Source: Zygnema cylindricum (Eukaryota > Streptophyta > Zygnematophyceae > Zygnematales > Zygnemataceae). Taken from it: a DNA stretch of 64,000 bases. Shown here piece by piece: positions 1 through 11,085 of this stretch. Within the stretch, counting starts at the first letter, position 1. Every line of letters begins with the position of its first letter. The position numbers and the translations under genes are program-made. The stretch covers positions 58,816 to 122,815 of the forward strand of contig JBBHKE010002568.1 of the NCBI GenBank assembly GCA_037447655.1, in the 5' to 3' direction. Below the pieces are notes generated by a model that had not been told where the DNA came from, searched no databases, and saw nothing but the letters and a program-made list of their open reading frames with translations.

Positions 1-65
1 TCAAAAAGTATGTTTGTTTTTATTTAATGCATTCAATTGTTGGCAGGCCTTCTAAAATGAATTAA

Positions 66-350
66 TTACACTATAACTCATGAAGATCTCATAAGTACTA
101 TTTTTGGCGGCTTACCCGTCTCTTTTGACTCTTTTTCAAGTACGGTTAGTACAGATGCCTCAATTGTTACGCTCTCAGATCTCACTAACCGTCTTTTACA
201 TGAAGAATCTCGTTTAAATCTTAACAAACCTGACGCTTCTACTGATGGGTCATCTTTCTTTGTCTCTTCTCTAAAGAAACCTCCAAATCTTGCAGGGTAT
301 CTACTCTTCTGCAAATATTGCAAAGAGTGCGGTCACGTGGTGGACGCGTG
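66..350 (+). pseudogene. copia gag C-terminal part with CCHC zinc knuckle (element A)
   Basis: A frame without an in-window start codon carries a UBN2-type gag pattern (GGLPVSF, then LTNRLLHEESR) and ends in a zinc knuckle, C-x2-C-x4-H-x4-C, at 310-350. This module binds the element RNA during packaging. The last cysteine codon sits exactly at the insertion point of a solo LTR. Beyond that LTR, at 2076, the same frame continues with a basic stretch, which shows where the gene was broken. One further TGA follows near 2126, so it was damaged by more than the insertion. Confidence 0.8.
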
Positions 351-2070
351 TGTAGAAATTAACGGTCCGTTTTTAAAGTATTTTCTAGGTCTGAATAGAA
401 ATATAGAAAGAAGTCGAGGCAGTCTACCTCTAACTTCTCTCTCCTAACTCTCAAACTTGTCGCAGTCAGTGAGAAATTGGAGAGGAAGCTAGAGCCATGG
501 CTACCTAAGCTATCCAGAGGTTTACGCGAAATATATATTAGTTTATTTACCATTAGGGGTTTATTTAGTAAAAGGATATTTGTTCCCACCAGGATTTGAT
601 CTTGGTACCTTACAGACGGTAAGTTGCCGGTAGCTGGTAGCCTTAACCGTTAAGTTTAGATGATACGATACATAATATAGGGTTTGATATTTAATTAAAC
701 TTTACCACGTAGGATAATTCGTTTAACTGAAACTATTTACGGGATACATAGATCCACTAATGTAAAAGAACGGTTCGCGGTATGGATAAGAAATGAATAC
801 CGCTCATTTGTTTCTTTAGCGAAACGAATACTGAAACTCTGAGACCTCCATAAGTCCTCAGAGTGGACAGCTTCCAAGAAGCCTCTAAGATAACCCTGAC
901 CCTTTTGTGTTTCAGCAAGAACAACTACCACCCTGAAAAACAAAAGTCTGACCAACTTCACCATTGTGAAGGCAAGACTCCTTTGAGTCGATAGCAAAAA
1001 GAATCTTTGAATTTGCTCCCCTGAGCAGTAGGTTATGGAGGGTCAAAGTTGACCTTTTGTATAGAAGCTCTCTGGGAGAGAGGGTCCTACCTTCTAACTT
1101 TTCTAATTCCTATCTCTTTCACAAACTCTATCTATTGATGTACGGAGACAATCAGATTACTCTTCCGTACACAAAAATACAGGTGTCGGTGTACTTTCTG
1201 TACGGACATCGTACGACATGGCCTAAATGTCGACACATGTCATATCTGGATTCGACGCCGTAATCTTCGGAGATACCACGATCCAATGTAATTTCGCCAC
1301 GTGTCATCTGATGTGGTGATGACCACAAACCGCCGAAATCCTCTTCCGCGATCTCGGTGTTAATTTCGGCCGTCCGATTAAATTCACATTTAATCGTAGC
1401 CGTAAAGAAATAAATGCGCGGTATTCATTTCTTATCTGTACTGTAATCCGTACTTTTATATTACTGGATCAATGTCCCTGTAAAACTATTTCAGTTAAAT
1501 GAACTATCCTACGTATTAATGTTTAATTAATTATCAAACCCCATAATACGTAACACTATCTATAGAGTCAACGGTTTAAAGCTACCGGCTACCGGCTGAT
1601 TTCCGCCCGGCAGGTTTCAGGTTCAAATCTTGGAGGTGGCACATATATTTTAGTAAATATATCTTAAATTATATCTAAACTAATATTTATATCCCGTAAA
1701 CCTCTGGATAGCCTAGGTAGCCATGGCTCTAGCTTCCTCTCCAATTTCTCAATGACTGCGACAAGTTTGAGAGTTCGAGAGAGAAGTTAGAGGTAGAGTG
1801 CCTCGACTTCTTTCTATATTTCTATTCAGACCTAGAAAACATATTAAAAGACCATTAATTTCTACAAATACCGCGCAAGTATTTATTGCGGCTAAGATTC
1901 TTTTTGCTATCGACTCACGGGAGTCTTGCCTTTACAAGGGTGAAGGTGGTTAGAGTTATTGTCTACCAGGGTGGCGGTTGTTCTTGCTGAAACACAAAGG
2001 GGTCAGGGTTATCCTAGAGGCTTCTTGGAAGCTATCCACTCTAAGGACTTATGGAGGTCTCAAAGTTACA
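351..2070 (+). mobile_element. solo LTR (outer), split by a second solo LTR
   Basis: An LTR of the element B family in plus orientation, beginning TGTAGAAATT at 351 and ending at 2070, interrupted at 831/1872. It is flanked by a perfect 5-bp target duplication GCGTG (346-350 and 2071-2075). No internal region is present, so it is a solo LTR, the usual product of LTR-LTR recombination. It lies in the zinc-knuckle codons of element A gag. Confidence 0.9.
832..1866 (-). mobile_element. solo LTR (inner) inserted in the outer solo LTR
   Basis: A 1035-bp LTR in opposite orientation to its host, starting TGAAACTC and ending TTTCTACA on the plus strand. It is flanked by a perfect 5-bp duplication AATAC (827-831 and 1867-1871). 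It is the same family as the LTRs of element B. It must be younger than the outer LTR it interrupts. Confidence 0.92.
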
Positions 2071-2075
2071 GCGTG

Positions 2076-3834
2076 CCTCGCATTGGCCCGTAAACGAGAA
2101 AAAGAACGTGCGAATGGGGGACCGTGAGGACTTTCCCACGTAATTCCAAATTTGAAGTCTTTTGCGCACCCCAATGCCGCCACGCCGCCAGCTGGTCATG
2201 CGGCGCACGCAACGGTCGACTTTAATATTCTGTACGGTCTTTCCCCACCACCGTGGTACCCTACTCTTCATGACTATTATCCTCCTCAAAATCCGCCAAT
2301 CTCCAACCCAAACATTGGATCTGCGTCCCCCGCTGTTGTATCCGTCCTAGATGTACCTCCCTCTATTCCACCCTTGGACTATGGGTACGCTTTTTCACAA
2401 TCAGGTTTTGATTGGCTTATTGATTCCGGCGCATCTCATCATATGTGCTGTAACTGTGATATTATGTTTAATGTTATTCCCCTTTAAGTACTTTTACGAT
2501 TTTTTCTTGGAAAAAACATGGAACTGACTTCACTCTCGTTGGACAAGTGCTATTTAATACGGGTTCGCACACTTCTCGTCCAATTATCTTGGACAAAGTT
2601 TATTTTGTTACTGACCTCAATTTTTTTTTTCAGCTAGTTCGGCCTTACGTCATGGGAGTTTTGGCATCATTACTGAATCCAACGTTCAATTCTTTTCTTC
2701 TAATAAAAATCTCATAGGTAGTGGATCTTGGTTAGGAAATCTCTATATTTTAGATTTTTTTAATGATGTCGCTCATGCCTCTTTAGCCCATTCTCCCTCT
2801 TTTTTGTCTTTTCTCACATTGCCTCTTCGACTTGGCCATCTCAAAATTGACTTCTGTCATGGTTGTATTATTGGAAAAGTGTCGCGCTTTCATTTTTCTT
2901 CTTCTTCTTCTCGCTTTTTGGCTCCTCTTGATCTCATTCATAGTGATGTGTGCGGTCCTATTCCCATACAAAGTTTTGGTGGTGCCTCTTATTTCCTCAC
3001 CTTTATTGATGACTTTCTCGCTTTACATAAATTTTTTTCATGCGTCATAAACCCGAAGTTTTCACTCATTTTCAACACTTCAAAGCTTTTTTGGAAAATC
3101 ACTTATCCTCTCGCATCAAAACCATACGCACAGATAATGGGGGGAGTTTGTCTCTAATGCCTTTTTCTGAGTAATTACTATCGCATGGCATTTTTCACCA
3201 CAAAAATTTTCCTCATTCTCCCAAACAAAATGGTGACGCTGAGCGCCTAAACCGCACTGCCATTAATATGTCTCTCTCTCTTTTCCACTTTGTTTCCTTA
3301 CCATTCCATTTTTGGACTGAAGCATTACTAACATCCTTTTATCTTTGCAATCGCTCCCCTACTTCTTCTCTTTCTAACAAAACCCCCTTTGAGGCGTGGC
3401 ATGGTAATAAACCCGATGTTTCTCACCTTCGCATTTCTGGGTGCAAATTATACTATAAAATTCTCCCCCCTTCCAATTGCAAATTAGGTGCTTAAGTCAT
3501 GCACGGAATTTATGTGGGATATTCCCCTAATTCCAAAACCTATCGCATTTGGTGTCCCTCTTCACAACGAATTATCACCACACGTGACGTTATATTTCAT
3601 GAAACTTCTCTCATACACACGCTTGTTCTTGATTTACCACTTTCCCTTTTACCCAATTTATTCTCTCCTTATGAAACTATCCCCACTAATTCTGTTATTG
3701 ACTTGCCTATGGCCCCTTTAACACCTTCCCCTTCTACGCCCCCTTTATTCCCTCACATTTCTCCAATTTCCTCCAATATCTCTCAATTTTCAGATTTTGT
3801 CTTGTCCGAGAATTGGGAGGACTTGTCACGGTAA
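2076..3834 (+). pseudogene. copia protease and integrase remnant (element A)
   Basis: The retroviral-type aspartic protease motif LIDSGASHHM is intact at about 2416-2445. Downstream come the integrase zinc motif residue cluster CHGC near 2857, the catalytic-core aspartate in IHSDVCGP near 2935, a degenerate DNGG near 3130, and the NRSPTSS / PFEAWHG region typical of the copia integrase C-terminus at 3340-3410. Frames shift several times, so no functional protein is made. The protease cleaves the polyprotein and the integrase joins cDNA to the genome. Confidence 0.85.
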
Positions 3835-4251
3835 GTAAAATCTGCAATTTTTGGCGGTCCTCCACCCGCGGTACATACCGCAACACTTTCAGATTTTGTT
3901 ACGCCTGGGAATTGCGGAGATTTTTCACTCCAGGTACAGTCCGCAATTTTTCGGCAATCCTCTACCTGTGGTACAAACCGCGGCGAGTGACGCTTCGGTC
4001 CCTCAAACGACAAATTCCTCTTAGGTCCATGAAACGACAAATATGTATACTGGTTTGGAAAATTTGTTGTCGCCCAATTTGGTTTGCCGTATGGACCTTG
4101 TTACGCCGCTGACTTCACCTATTTTGCATACCACTTCGGACAATATGTCGTCGCCCAGTTTGGTTCGCCGTAAGAACCTTGTTACGCCGCTGACATCATC
4201 AGTCAAACAAATTGCCGTACGTCACAGTACACGTATTATTCAACCGACTTA

Positions 4252-5682
4252 GAAGATTCAAGAAAATCTGGCTCACGCCAACATTGCCGAGGTTAAAAAC
4301 CTTCCTACATTAAATGCAACTTTGAAACGACCGGATGCCGACAAGTGGCGGCTTGCTGCTACTCAAGAGTGCAATGCATTGATGTCGAATATTACTTAGA
4401 CGCTTTGTACCCTTCCACCAAATCGGTGTGCGATTGGATCCAAGTGGGTTTGTAAGATTTAATGGCGGGGAGATGGATCTGTCGACCGTTACAAAGCACG
4501 CCTACTCGCCAAAGGGTACTTACAAGCAGAGGGGGTTGACTACAACGAGAATTTTGCTCCCGTCGCAAAGTTTCACTCCATCCGTACAATTTTTTCTTTT
4601 ACTACACTTCATGACTGGGAGTTACAACAACTCGACGTAAAAACCGCATTTTTTCATGGAAATCTTGCAAAAGATATTTTTATCGAACAACCACCTGGTT
4701 ATGCTGTATCTGGTTTGACATAGTTGTTTGTCATTTGCGTAAGTCTATTTATGGTCTTAAATAGGCACCTAGAGTATGGCATCAAACTCTTGTCGAAACA
4801 TTAATTGAAGAAGGTTTTAGGAAAATTAGTGTTGATCCAAGAATCTATATTAGAGGTACCTGCGATCAGTTAATTATTCTTCTTATTTACGCAGACGACT
4901 TGATTCTCGCTGGTCTTATTAAGTCGTCCATTCATCAGGTCAAAGGCATTCTTTCTTCCTATTAGCCTATGTTAGATTTAGGTGATCTTGACTATTGCTT
5001 AGGCATCACTATTCTACGTCAACGGTCTGCACGCATTTTGCAAATGCGTGCAAATGAGCCAGGAGCATCACATTCTTGATCTCCTTGAGTATTTTGACAT
5101 GTCCAGTTGCAATTTTGTACCTACTCCTCTTGATCCTAACACCACTCTCACCAAAATGTCCTCTCATGGGAATGCCCAAGGAGATATAAGCTCACTTTTT
5201 TGGTTGATTATAGGAAAATTGATGTATGCTATGCTTGTACACGGCCAGATATTTGCATCATAGATTGTTTGTTGTCTCAATTTTTGCATTGTGTCACTCA
5301 AACCCATCTTCAAACCGCAAAGCGTGTCCTTCGCTACCTCCAATGCACAAAACATCTTTATCTCACTTTTTTTCCATCCTTCTCCTCCCTCATCTTCTTC
5401 TTTTTCCTTTTCTCCGGACACTTCTATTATTAGTTTTTGCGATGTGGATTGGGGTAATAAACCCGACGATCGTCGCTCCATTTCTAGTGTGTGTTTTTTT
5501 TTAGGAGGTGGCCTTGTCTTTTGGTCGTCCCGCAAGCAAGTCACTATTGCTCTTTTCTCCTCGGAGGCAAAATATATGGCCGGCTCGATCGCCACAAAAT
5601 TGGCTATTTGGATCCGACGCCTTCTTTTTGATCTCTCTTTCCCTCCTTCTTCTCCCACCTCTATTTTTTGTGATTCTCAAGG
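4252..5682 (+). pseudogene. copia reverse transcriptase and RNase H remnant (element A)
   Basis: Reverse-transcriptase blocks are recognisable in order: RYKARLLAKGY near 4480-4515, the FAPV block near 4550, QLDVKTAFFHG near 4630-4660, and the catalytic YADD box (IYADDLIL) near 4885. RNase H follows near 5450-5682 with the pattern SEAKYMA and ends at CDSQG, where element B begins. At least ten in-frame stops and frameshifts are present. Confidence 0.87.
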
Positions 5683-6744
5683 TGAAACTCTGAGACGTCC
5701 AAAAGTCCTCAGAGTAAGCAGCTCACCGAAGCCTCTAGGAAAACCCTGACCCCTTTGTGTTTCAGCAAGAATAACTGCCACCTTGGTGACAAAATTTCTG
5801 ACCACCTTCACCCTTGTGAAGGCAAGACTCCCATCAGGCGATAACAAAAAGAATCTCTGAATTTGCTCCACTGAGCAGTAAGTTATGGAGAGTCAAAGTT
5901 GACCTTTTGTATAGAAGCTCTCTGAAGAGAGGGTCCTATCTACCAATTTTTCTAAGTCCTATCTCTCTCACAAACTCTATCTACTCGTGTACGGCACCAA
6001 TCATATTACACTGCCGTACATAAAAGTATAGCCGCCGGTGTACTTTCTGTACAGAAATTGTACGACATGGCCTAAAAGTCGACATATGTCATATCTGGAT
6101 TCGGTGCCGTAATCCCCGGAGATACCGCGATCCAACGCAATTTCGCCATGTGTCTTCCGATGTTGCCATGACCATAAACCGCGGAGAATCTTTTCCGCAA
6201 TCTCGGCTTTCTTCCTGGGTGTCAGATTAAATGCAGATTTCAATCATACCCGTCATAAATACATCCGCGGTGTTTGTTTCGTAAAATAAACAAAATGCGC
6301 GGTACTTGTTTCTTGTCCATGCCAAAATCCGTACGTTTACATAACGCGATCTATGTAACCGTAAACATCCGCCATTAATTGAATTTTCCTACGTGGTAAC
6401 ATATAAATACAAATCAAACCCAATAGTATGTATCGGAACTTCTGGACTTAACAACTAAGGTTACTCGCTACCGTTGCTTTGACGGTCGGTAGGTACCAGG
6501 ATCAAATCCAGTCACCGACATACTCCTTTTAGTAAATAAACCTTCCTATCTGTAAGTTAACTAATCTATTTCCCGTAAACCTCTGGATAGCCTAGGTAGC
6601 CATGGCTCTAGCTTCCTCTCCAACTTCTCAGTGACTGCAACAAGTGTGGGAGTTTGAGAGAGAAGTTAGAGGCTGACGTCCTCGGCTTCTTTCTATATTC
6701 CAATTTAGACCTAGAAAATAATAAAATAACCATTAATTTCTACA
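5683..6744 (-). mobile_element. 3' LTR of element B
   Basis: A 1062-bp LTR beginning TGAAACTC and ending TTTCTACA on the plus strand. It contains the short inverted repeat CCTTCAC...GTGAAGG near 5804, a TATA-like stretch near 6402-6410 read on the minus strand, a tRNA-like B box (GGATCAAATCC, near 6499) read on the plus strand, the palindrome AGCCATGGCT at 6598 and the conserved stem-loop 6615-6672. Confidence 0.9.
6615..6672. promoter_or_regulatory. conserved LTR stem-loop (element B family)
   Basis: Arms CCTCTccAACTTCTC and GAGAAGTTAGAGG can pair around a loop containing AGTGACTGCAACAAGTGTG. The same loop, with different but still pairing arms, occurs in the LTRs of element C and in an LTR relic at 21351-21382. 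The function is unknown. It lies in U3, upstream of the TATA-like stretch, when read in the element's own direction. Confidence 0.55.
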
Positions 6745-6757
6745 CTCCCCTTATTTT

Positions 6758-7189
6758 CTAGTCAATCTTTAATTTCAGACCACACTTCTCCCTGCAAAAA
6801 ATTAGTTTAAGGGAAGGCACAGGTTTGGTCATCATATCTGGTACCATCTCACTATCTAGTCGGTACTCTAAACTGATTATTTTGTTTTCTACTTTCTCTT
6901 TAACAAAGCTAAGTCTAATGTCCATGTGTTTAGCTTTAAAATGATGTTTAGGATTGGCAAAAATAGCGATTGCAGCTTGATTATCACAAAAAAAATTCTG
7001 CACACCAGTCTTAAGGTGACCAAGCTCACCAAGCAAAGATTTGACCCACATCAATTCTTTTACAGCAAAGCAAGAGGCCATAAACTCAGCCTCCATGGTG
7101 GACTGAGCAATAACCTTGTGCTGTTTGCTACTCCAACAGCAAGCCCCATCACCCATATATAATACATATGCAGAAGTACATCTCCTCAT
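6758..7189 (-). pseudogene. copia RNase H (element B)
   Basis: A 143-codon open stretch covers most of the RNase H domain: the block CCWSSKQHKVIAQSTMEAEF with its catalytic-type acidic residue, FFCDNQAAI, and HFKAKHMDIRLSFV, all copia hallmarks. RNase H removes RNA from the RNA-DNA hybrid during reverse transcription. It continues the reverse-transcriptase frame across a frameshift near 7187, so it is not independently functional. Confidence 0.88.
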
Positions 7190-8205
7190 TGGAGCATCAC
7201 CATAATTGGCATCACTCTAAGTAGTGATGTTAGTATTCTCCCCACCCAAATGCAACCATAGATCCCTAGTTCCTCCGAATCCTTTTTAGTGGGAGCATTT
7301 AGACTTCTACTCACCACTCCTACAACTGCAGCTAAATCCGGCCGGGTATAATTCATAAAATAGATAAGGCTTCCCACTACTTGCCTGTAACGAATAGTCT
7401 GCATGAACTTCTGTTCTTCAGGAGATAATTTCTCTTCTAAGACTATGACTCCTTCTTCCTCACTCCCCTCACTTCCCTTCTTTAACTCCATTGGAGTTGT
7501 ACAACTATTAGCTATATCCATCTGAAATTTTTGCAGCATGTTCCCTATTGCTTCTTTTTGAGTCAATCTTATAATCTTTCTTTCTCTGTCTCTTTCTACT
7601 TGAATTCCCAAAATATATTTTGCTTTTCCCATATCCTTCATTTCAAATGTCCCTTTAAGATCGGTTTTCAGTTTATTAATTTTTTCTATTGATTTACTTG
7701 AATCAAGTAAATCATCAACATAAATTGCAATAAATAGAGTACCTTCCTCATCTTCAAAAACATAGATTGAGTGATCTGAGCTGATCCGGATATATCCTAA
7801 AGTGGTAAGAAACTCATCAAGTTTCTTATTCCACTCTCGAGGCGTCTAGTTGAAACCGTAAACGGATTTAATTAGCCGGCATACTTTACTCTCCTCTCCT
7901 TCCTCCACAAACCCTTTGGGTTCTCGCATGAAGATCTCCTCTTCCAATTCTCCATGCAAAACGACTATCTTGATGTCCATCTATTGCACTTCCATGTCTT
8001 CCGCTACTGCCAGACTGAGAAGTATGCGGACTAAGGGAAATCTGACGACCAGGGCAAAGGTTTTCTCGTATTCAATTCCCTCTTTTTGTGTAAATCCCTT
8101 TGCCACTAATCGGGCCTTGTAGCGCTCGATTGTGATATCTGGGTTCAATTTTAATTTGAAAACCCACTTACAACCGATTGGTTTTCGGTTAGGTGGACAA
8201 TCCAC
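7186..8205 (-). pseudogene. copia reverse transcriptase (element B)
   Basis: Reads GCKWVFK, YKARLVAKGFTQ, then the MDIK block, a YVDD catalytic box (AIYVDDLL near 7710) and MKDMGKAKYILG. A stop interrupts the MDIK block near 7984 and further breaks lie near 7850. The remaining domain order and spacing are normal for copia RT. A second open stretch, 8212-8511, is the variable linker between integrase and RT. Confidence 0.88.
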
Positions 8206-8914
8206 AAGCTCTCAAGTATCGGCTGCCATAATTGAGGCCATCTCCTCATTGATGGTTGTCTTCCAACGGTTCCTTTCTGGGCAAGTCATCGCCTCTCCAT
8301 AAGTTTGAGGTTCATCTTGATGAGATAGTTTTGTTACCTTGTTATTAACATGTTTTTCTTGTAATCTTTTACTACTTGTCCTCCCCCTCTCAAAATCTGT
8401 GGCCGAAATAGATGCTTCTCGTGGGTTCTTTCGAACAATCTCGGCTTCTCTCATATCCCTTGATTCAGGATCAATTTCCACCACCTCTTGCGCTTCGGGT
8501 AGAGTTGTCACTGGAGTTTATGCAGCCGAGTCCTTTTCGGTCTGATTTGTACCTGTAAGAATGTCATCTTGTATAAAACCTGGATAGTTAGGAAGTTTAA
8601 AGTCATCGGAATTTTCTGACTCAAATCTGATTTTAACTGACTTTGTATACTTGAAGGGATCCACAGACATTCGTTCATCCATAACTACTAGATGCTTTAC
8701 TAAGATTATATCTTCCCTTTTTATATCATAAACTCTATATCCTTTAACATCCTCATCATATCCTAATAAGTATCCCGATTTTTCCTTAAGGATCTAGCTT
8801 CCAATTAGACTGATCAGTATCTAGACTGAATACTTGACTGCCGAAAACCTTTAAGTGAGATATATCTGGTATCCTGCCTGTCCATCTCTCACAAGGTGTT
8901 TGATCTTTTATAGC

Positions 8915-9604
8915 TCAAGTAAGAACTCTATTTTTGAGGTAATTAGTACAGTTCATTGCTTCTACCCAAAACCTTTTTCCTATCTTTTTATCTAACAACA
9001 TACTTCTACCACTATCACTTAGTGTTCTATTTAACCTTTCAGCTACCCCATTCTGTTCCGGGTTTTCAAGAACTGTCTTTTGGTGTTGGACTTCATCTTC
9101 CCTCAGAAAATCCTCAAACTGGTTAGAAGTATACTCCCCACCATTGTCACTTCTTACTCTCTTGATTGGAGTTTCATCGAGTTTTTCACTCCATGCTTTA
9201 TATTGTCTAAAACAATCCTGAGCTTCGGACTTGTTTTTCAAAAAATACACTTGTGAATATCGAGACCAATCATCAGTGATAGTCATCATAAATCTCTTCC
9301 TGTCCGGTGAGGGCACTTTAGCCGGTCCCCAAATATCTGTGTGTACTTGATCTAGAATATTTTCTCCCTTATAGGTGGCTGTTTTGAGAAAGGGTAATCT
9401 GTGTGCTTTTCCTTGAGCACATCCACTACAATCACTTATATTATCACTCTCACTGACTTGAATTCCTTCCACCACTCCCATCTTTTTCATCTCTCTTAAC
9501 TTATCTAGATTCACTTGCCATAGCCTCTTATGCCACATCATTATATCATGAACACCAGCATAATAAAGTTTCTTTCTTTCATTACTTAGAATCAGCCTAA
9601 ACAT
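8915..9604 (-). pseudogene. copia integrase (element B)
   Basis: A 229-codon stretch with the zinc-binding part (MWHKRL, CSGCAQGK), the DDE-type core (HTDIWGP, then SDNGGEY about 60 residues on, then NGVAERLNRTL with the catalytic glutamate) and the YLKNR region. It lacks an upstream continuous frame and is followed by stops, so it survives as an isolated domain. The catalytic triad residues appear intact. Confidence 0.88.
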
Positions 9605-9787
9605 CCCTTGGCTACCTTTCTCTGCAATGAAATATACCTTTTCCTAAAAACTAGCAGTAAAGACTCCTTCCCTAGTGCTAGTAAAAAAACCCTTATCATC
9701 TAATAGAGATGTAGAGATGAGGTTTTTGTTCAGCACCGGAATAAACAATACATCGGAGAATGTTAATATGGATGTCTTTCCTTCTAC

Positions 9788-10024
9788 TTACACTTTCAGA
9801 TCTACCAATCCTACAAGAGTAGTAGTGACTATCCTCCCCTCCCCGTACTCTATCTCGACGGTGGGAATCTTTCTTTTCTTATTGAACAGGTGCTTATCCT
9901 TACACATGTGCATGGAAGCACCTAAATCTATAATCCTGCTTGCTTCACCTTTCAATCCACCGTAAGCACATTTCTGCCTTCGTGGAATTTCGACCTTGTT
10001 TTTCGCCTCCAACTCCTCATCCAA
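9788..10024 (-). pseudogene. copia protease (element B), active-site motif altered
   Basis: The active-site motif expected as D-S-G-A-S reads IIDLGASMHM, so the Ser after the catalytic Asp is replaced by Leu. Downstream VEIEYGEGRIVTTTLVG matches the usual stretch between protease and integrase. The substitution and surrounding frame breaks suggest an inactive enzyme. Confidence 0.78.
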
Positions 10025-11085
10025 TAGGAGCTCATCGTCCTCGTCCTCGGATTACGCCTCATGTACCTGTGTCTCAGGGCCTTTTTCCTTCCTCTCGGGG
10101 TTCCACTGGTCTGCCCCTCCTTTAACCAAAGCTCGGTTAGCTTAGTGCACTCTACCATATAGTGCCCCGGTTTCTTACAAAAATGACATAAACCTTTGGG
10201 AGCCCTTGGTCCTAACTCGTCAGTTTGATTTTTCTGCTCCCTCCCCCCATAGTTTCGGACCCGTTTTTGGGAATCCTTTTTTCTCCAATCTGTCGCAACA
10301 ACCAAGGCTTGGCTACTCTTTCCTCCCCTTCGGATCTCAATTGTATTCTCCCGAACGAGAATCATCCCTACCACTGAGTTCCATATCCACCTTGAGTTTG
10401 GCAAGTCCTGCACACGGTTGACTATGTTCTTGAACTCATCATTTAACTTCATCAGTAAACAGTTAACCTTTTCTTTTTCACTAAAATCTTTTCCAACACT
10501 CTCTAGCTCCATAAAAAGTATAGCAAGCTCATTGCAAAAATCCAACATCTTCCCCCCTTTGTATACATACTCCTTAACTTTCTGATCAGCCAACTGTTGT
10601 TGCTAAATCGTACCACTTCGGTACATCTCTATGAGAGCCATCCAAAGATCGGATGCCTTTTCTACCTGCAAATGAGGACATGCAAGCCCTTGAGTAAGAT
10701 GGCGGAGAATGAAGTGCTTTGCCGCCATATTGTGGAATTCCCAAGTATCAGTATCAATCTCGTCGTTCCTCGGAATAGGTGACATGAATGCTGACCCAAT
10801 TTCTATTGGTGAGGTTGTCTCCTTCTCTGTTGCTTTGTCCACCACCTCTCCTTCTTTTGTCTCCTCCGTTGAAGATGGATATGCTTTCCTTGTGAATCTC
10901 CTTCCTCCAAACCCTGGAGGTACTCCAAGACTTGATGGACGCCTTACATGTCCACTCACTATCCCCGAAAACCTTTTCTCGCATAGAAATCCTATCATCA
11001 TACATTCCCAGTATATGAAGCCATTTCCATTAAATATGGGTACCCTAGAGGGTGGGCCCATAACATGAAACTCTGAGACCTCCAT
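9952..11085 (-). pseudogene. copia gag (element B), starting inside the 5' LTR
   Basis: The frame opens with an ATG at 11085, 20 bases inside the LTR, and passes through the primer site into MGPPSRVPIFNG. A single in-frame stop at 10603-10605 divides it. The second half holds the UBN2-type helical part and a zinc knuckle CHFCKKPGHYMVEC (10147-10188). Element C uses the same start position, which supports this start. Gag forms the virus-like particle. Confidence 0.8.
11051..11064 (-). promoter_or_regulatory. primer binding site of element B
   Basis: The plus strand reads GGTGGGCCCATAAC next to the LTR start at 11066. This equals the anticodon arm of plant-type initiator tRNA-Met rather than its 3' end, so the minus-strand element RNA can pair with an internal tRNA segment. 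Priming by a half-tRNA of this kind is known for Drosophila copia and yeast Ty5. Confidence 0.75.

Larger units (their letters stand above)
1..5682 (+). mobile_element. Ty1-copia element A, decayed, 5' end outside window
   Basis: Remains of a plus-strand Ty1-copia polyprotein read in the order gag, protease, integrase, reverse transcriptase, RNase H, which is the copia order. The 5' LTR lies left of the window. The 3' end is cut in RNase H where the left LTR of element B begins, and no 3' LTR is seen. Many stops and frameshifts show it is dead. Two solo LTRs (351-2070, 832-1866) sit inside its gag. Among the three copia elements it looks oldest. The domain order is seen directly; the class follows from family knowledge. 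Confidence 0.9.
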
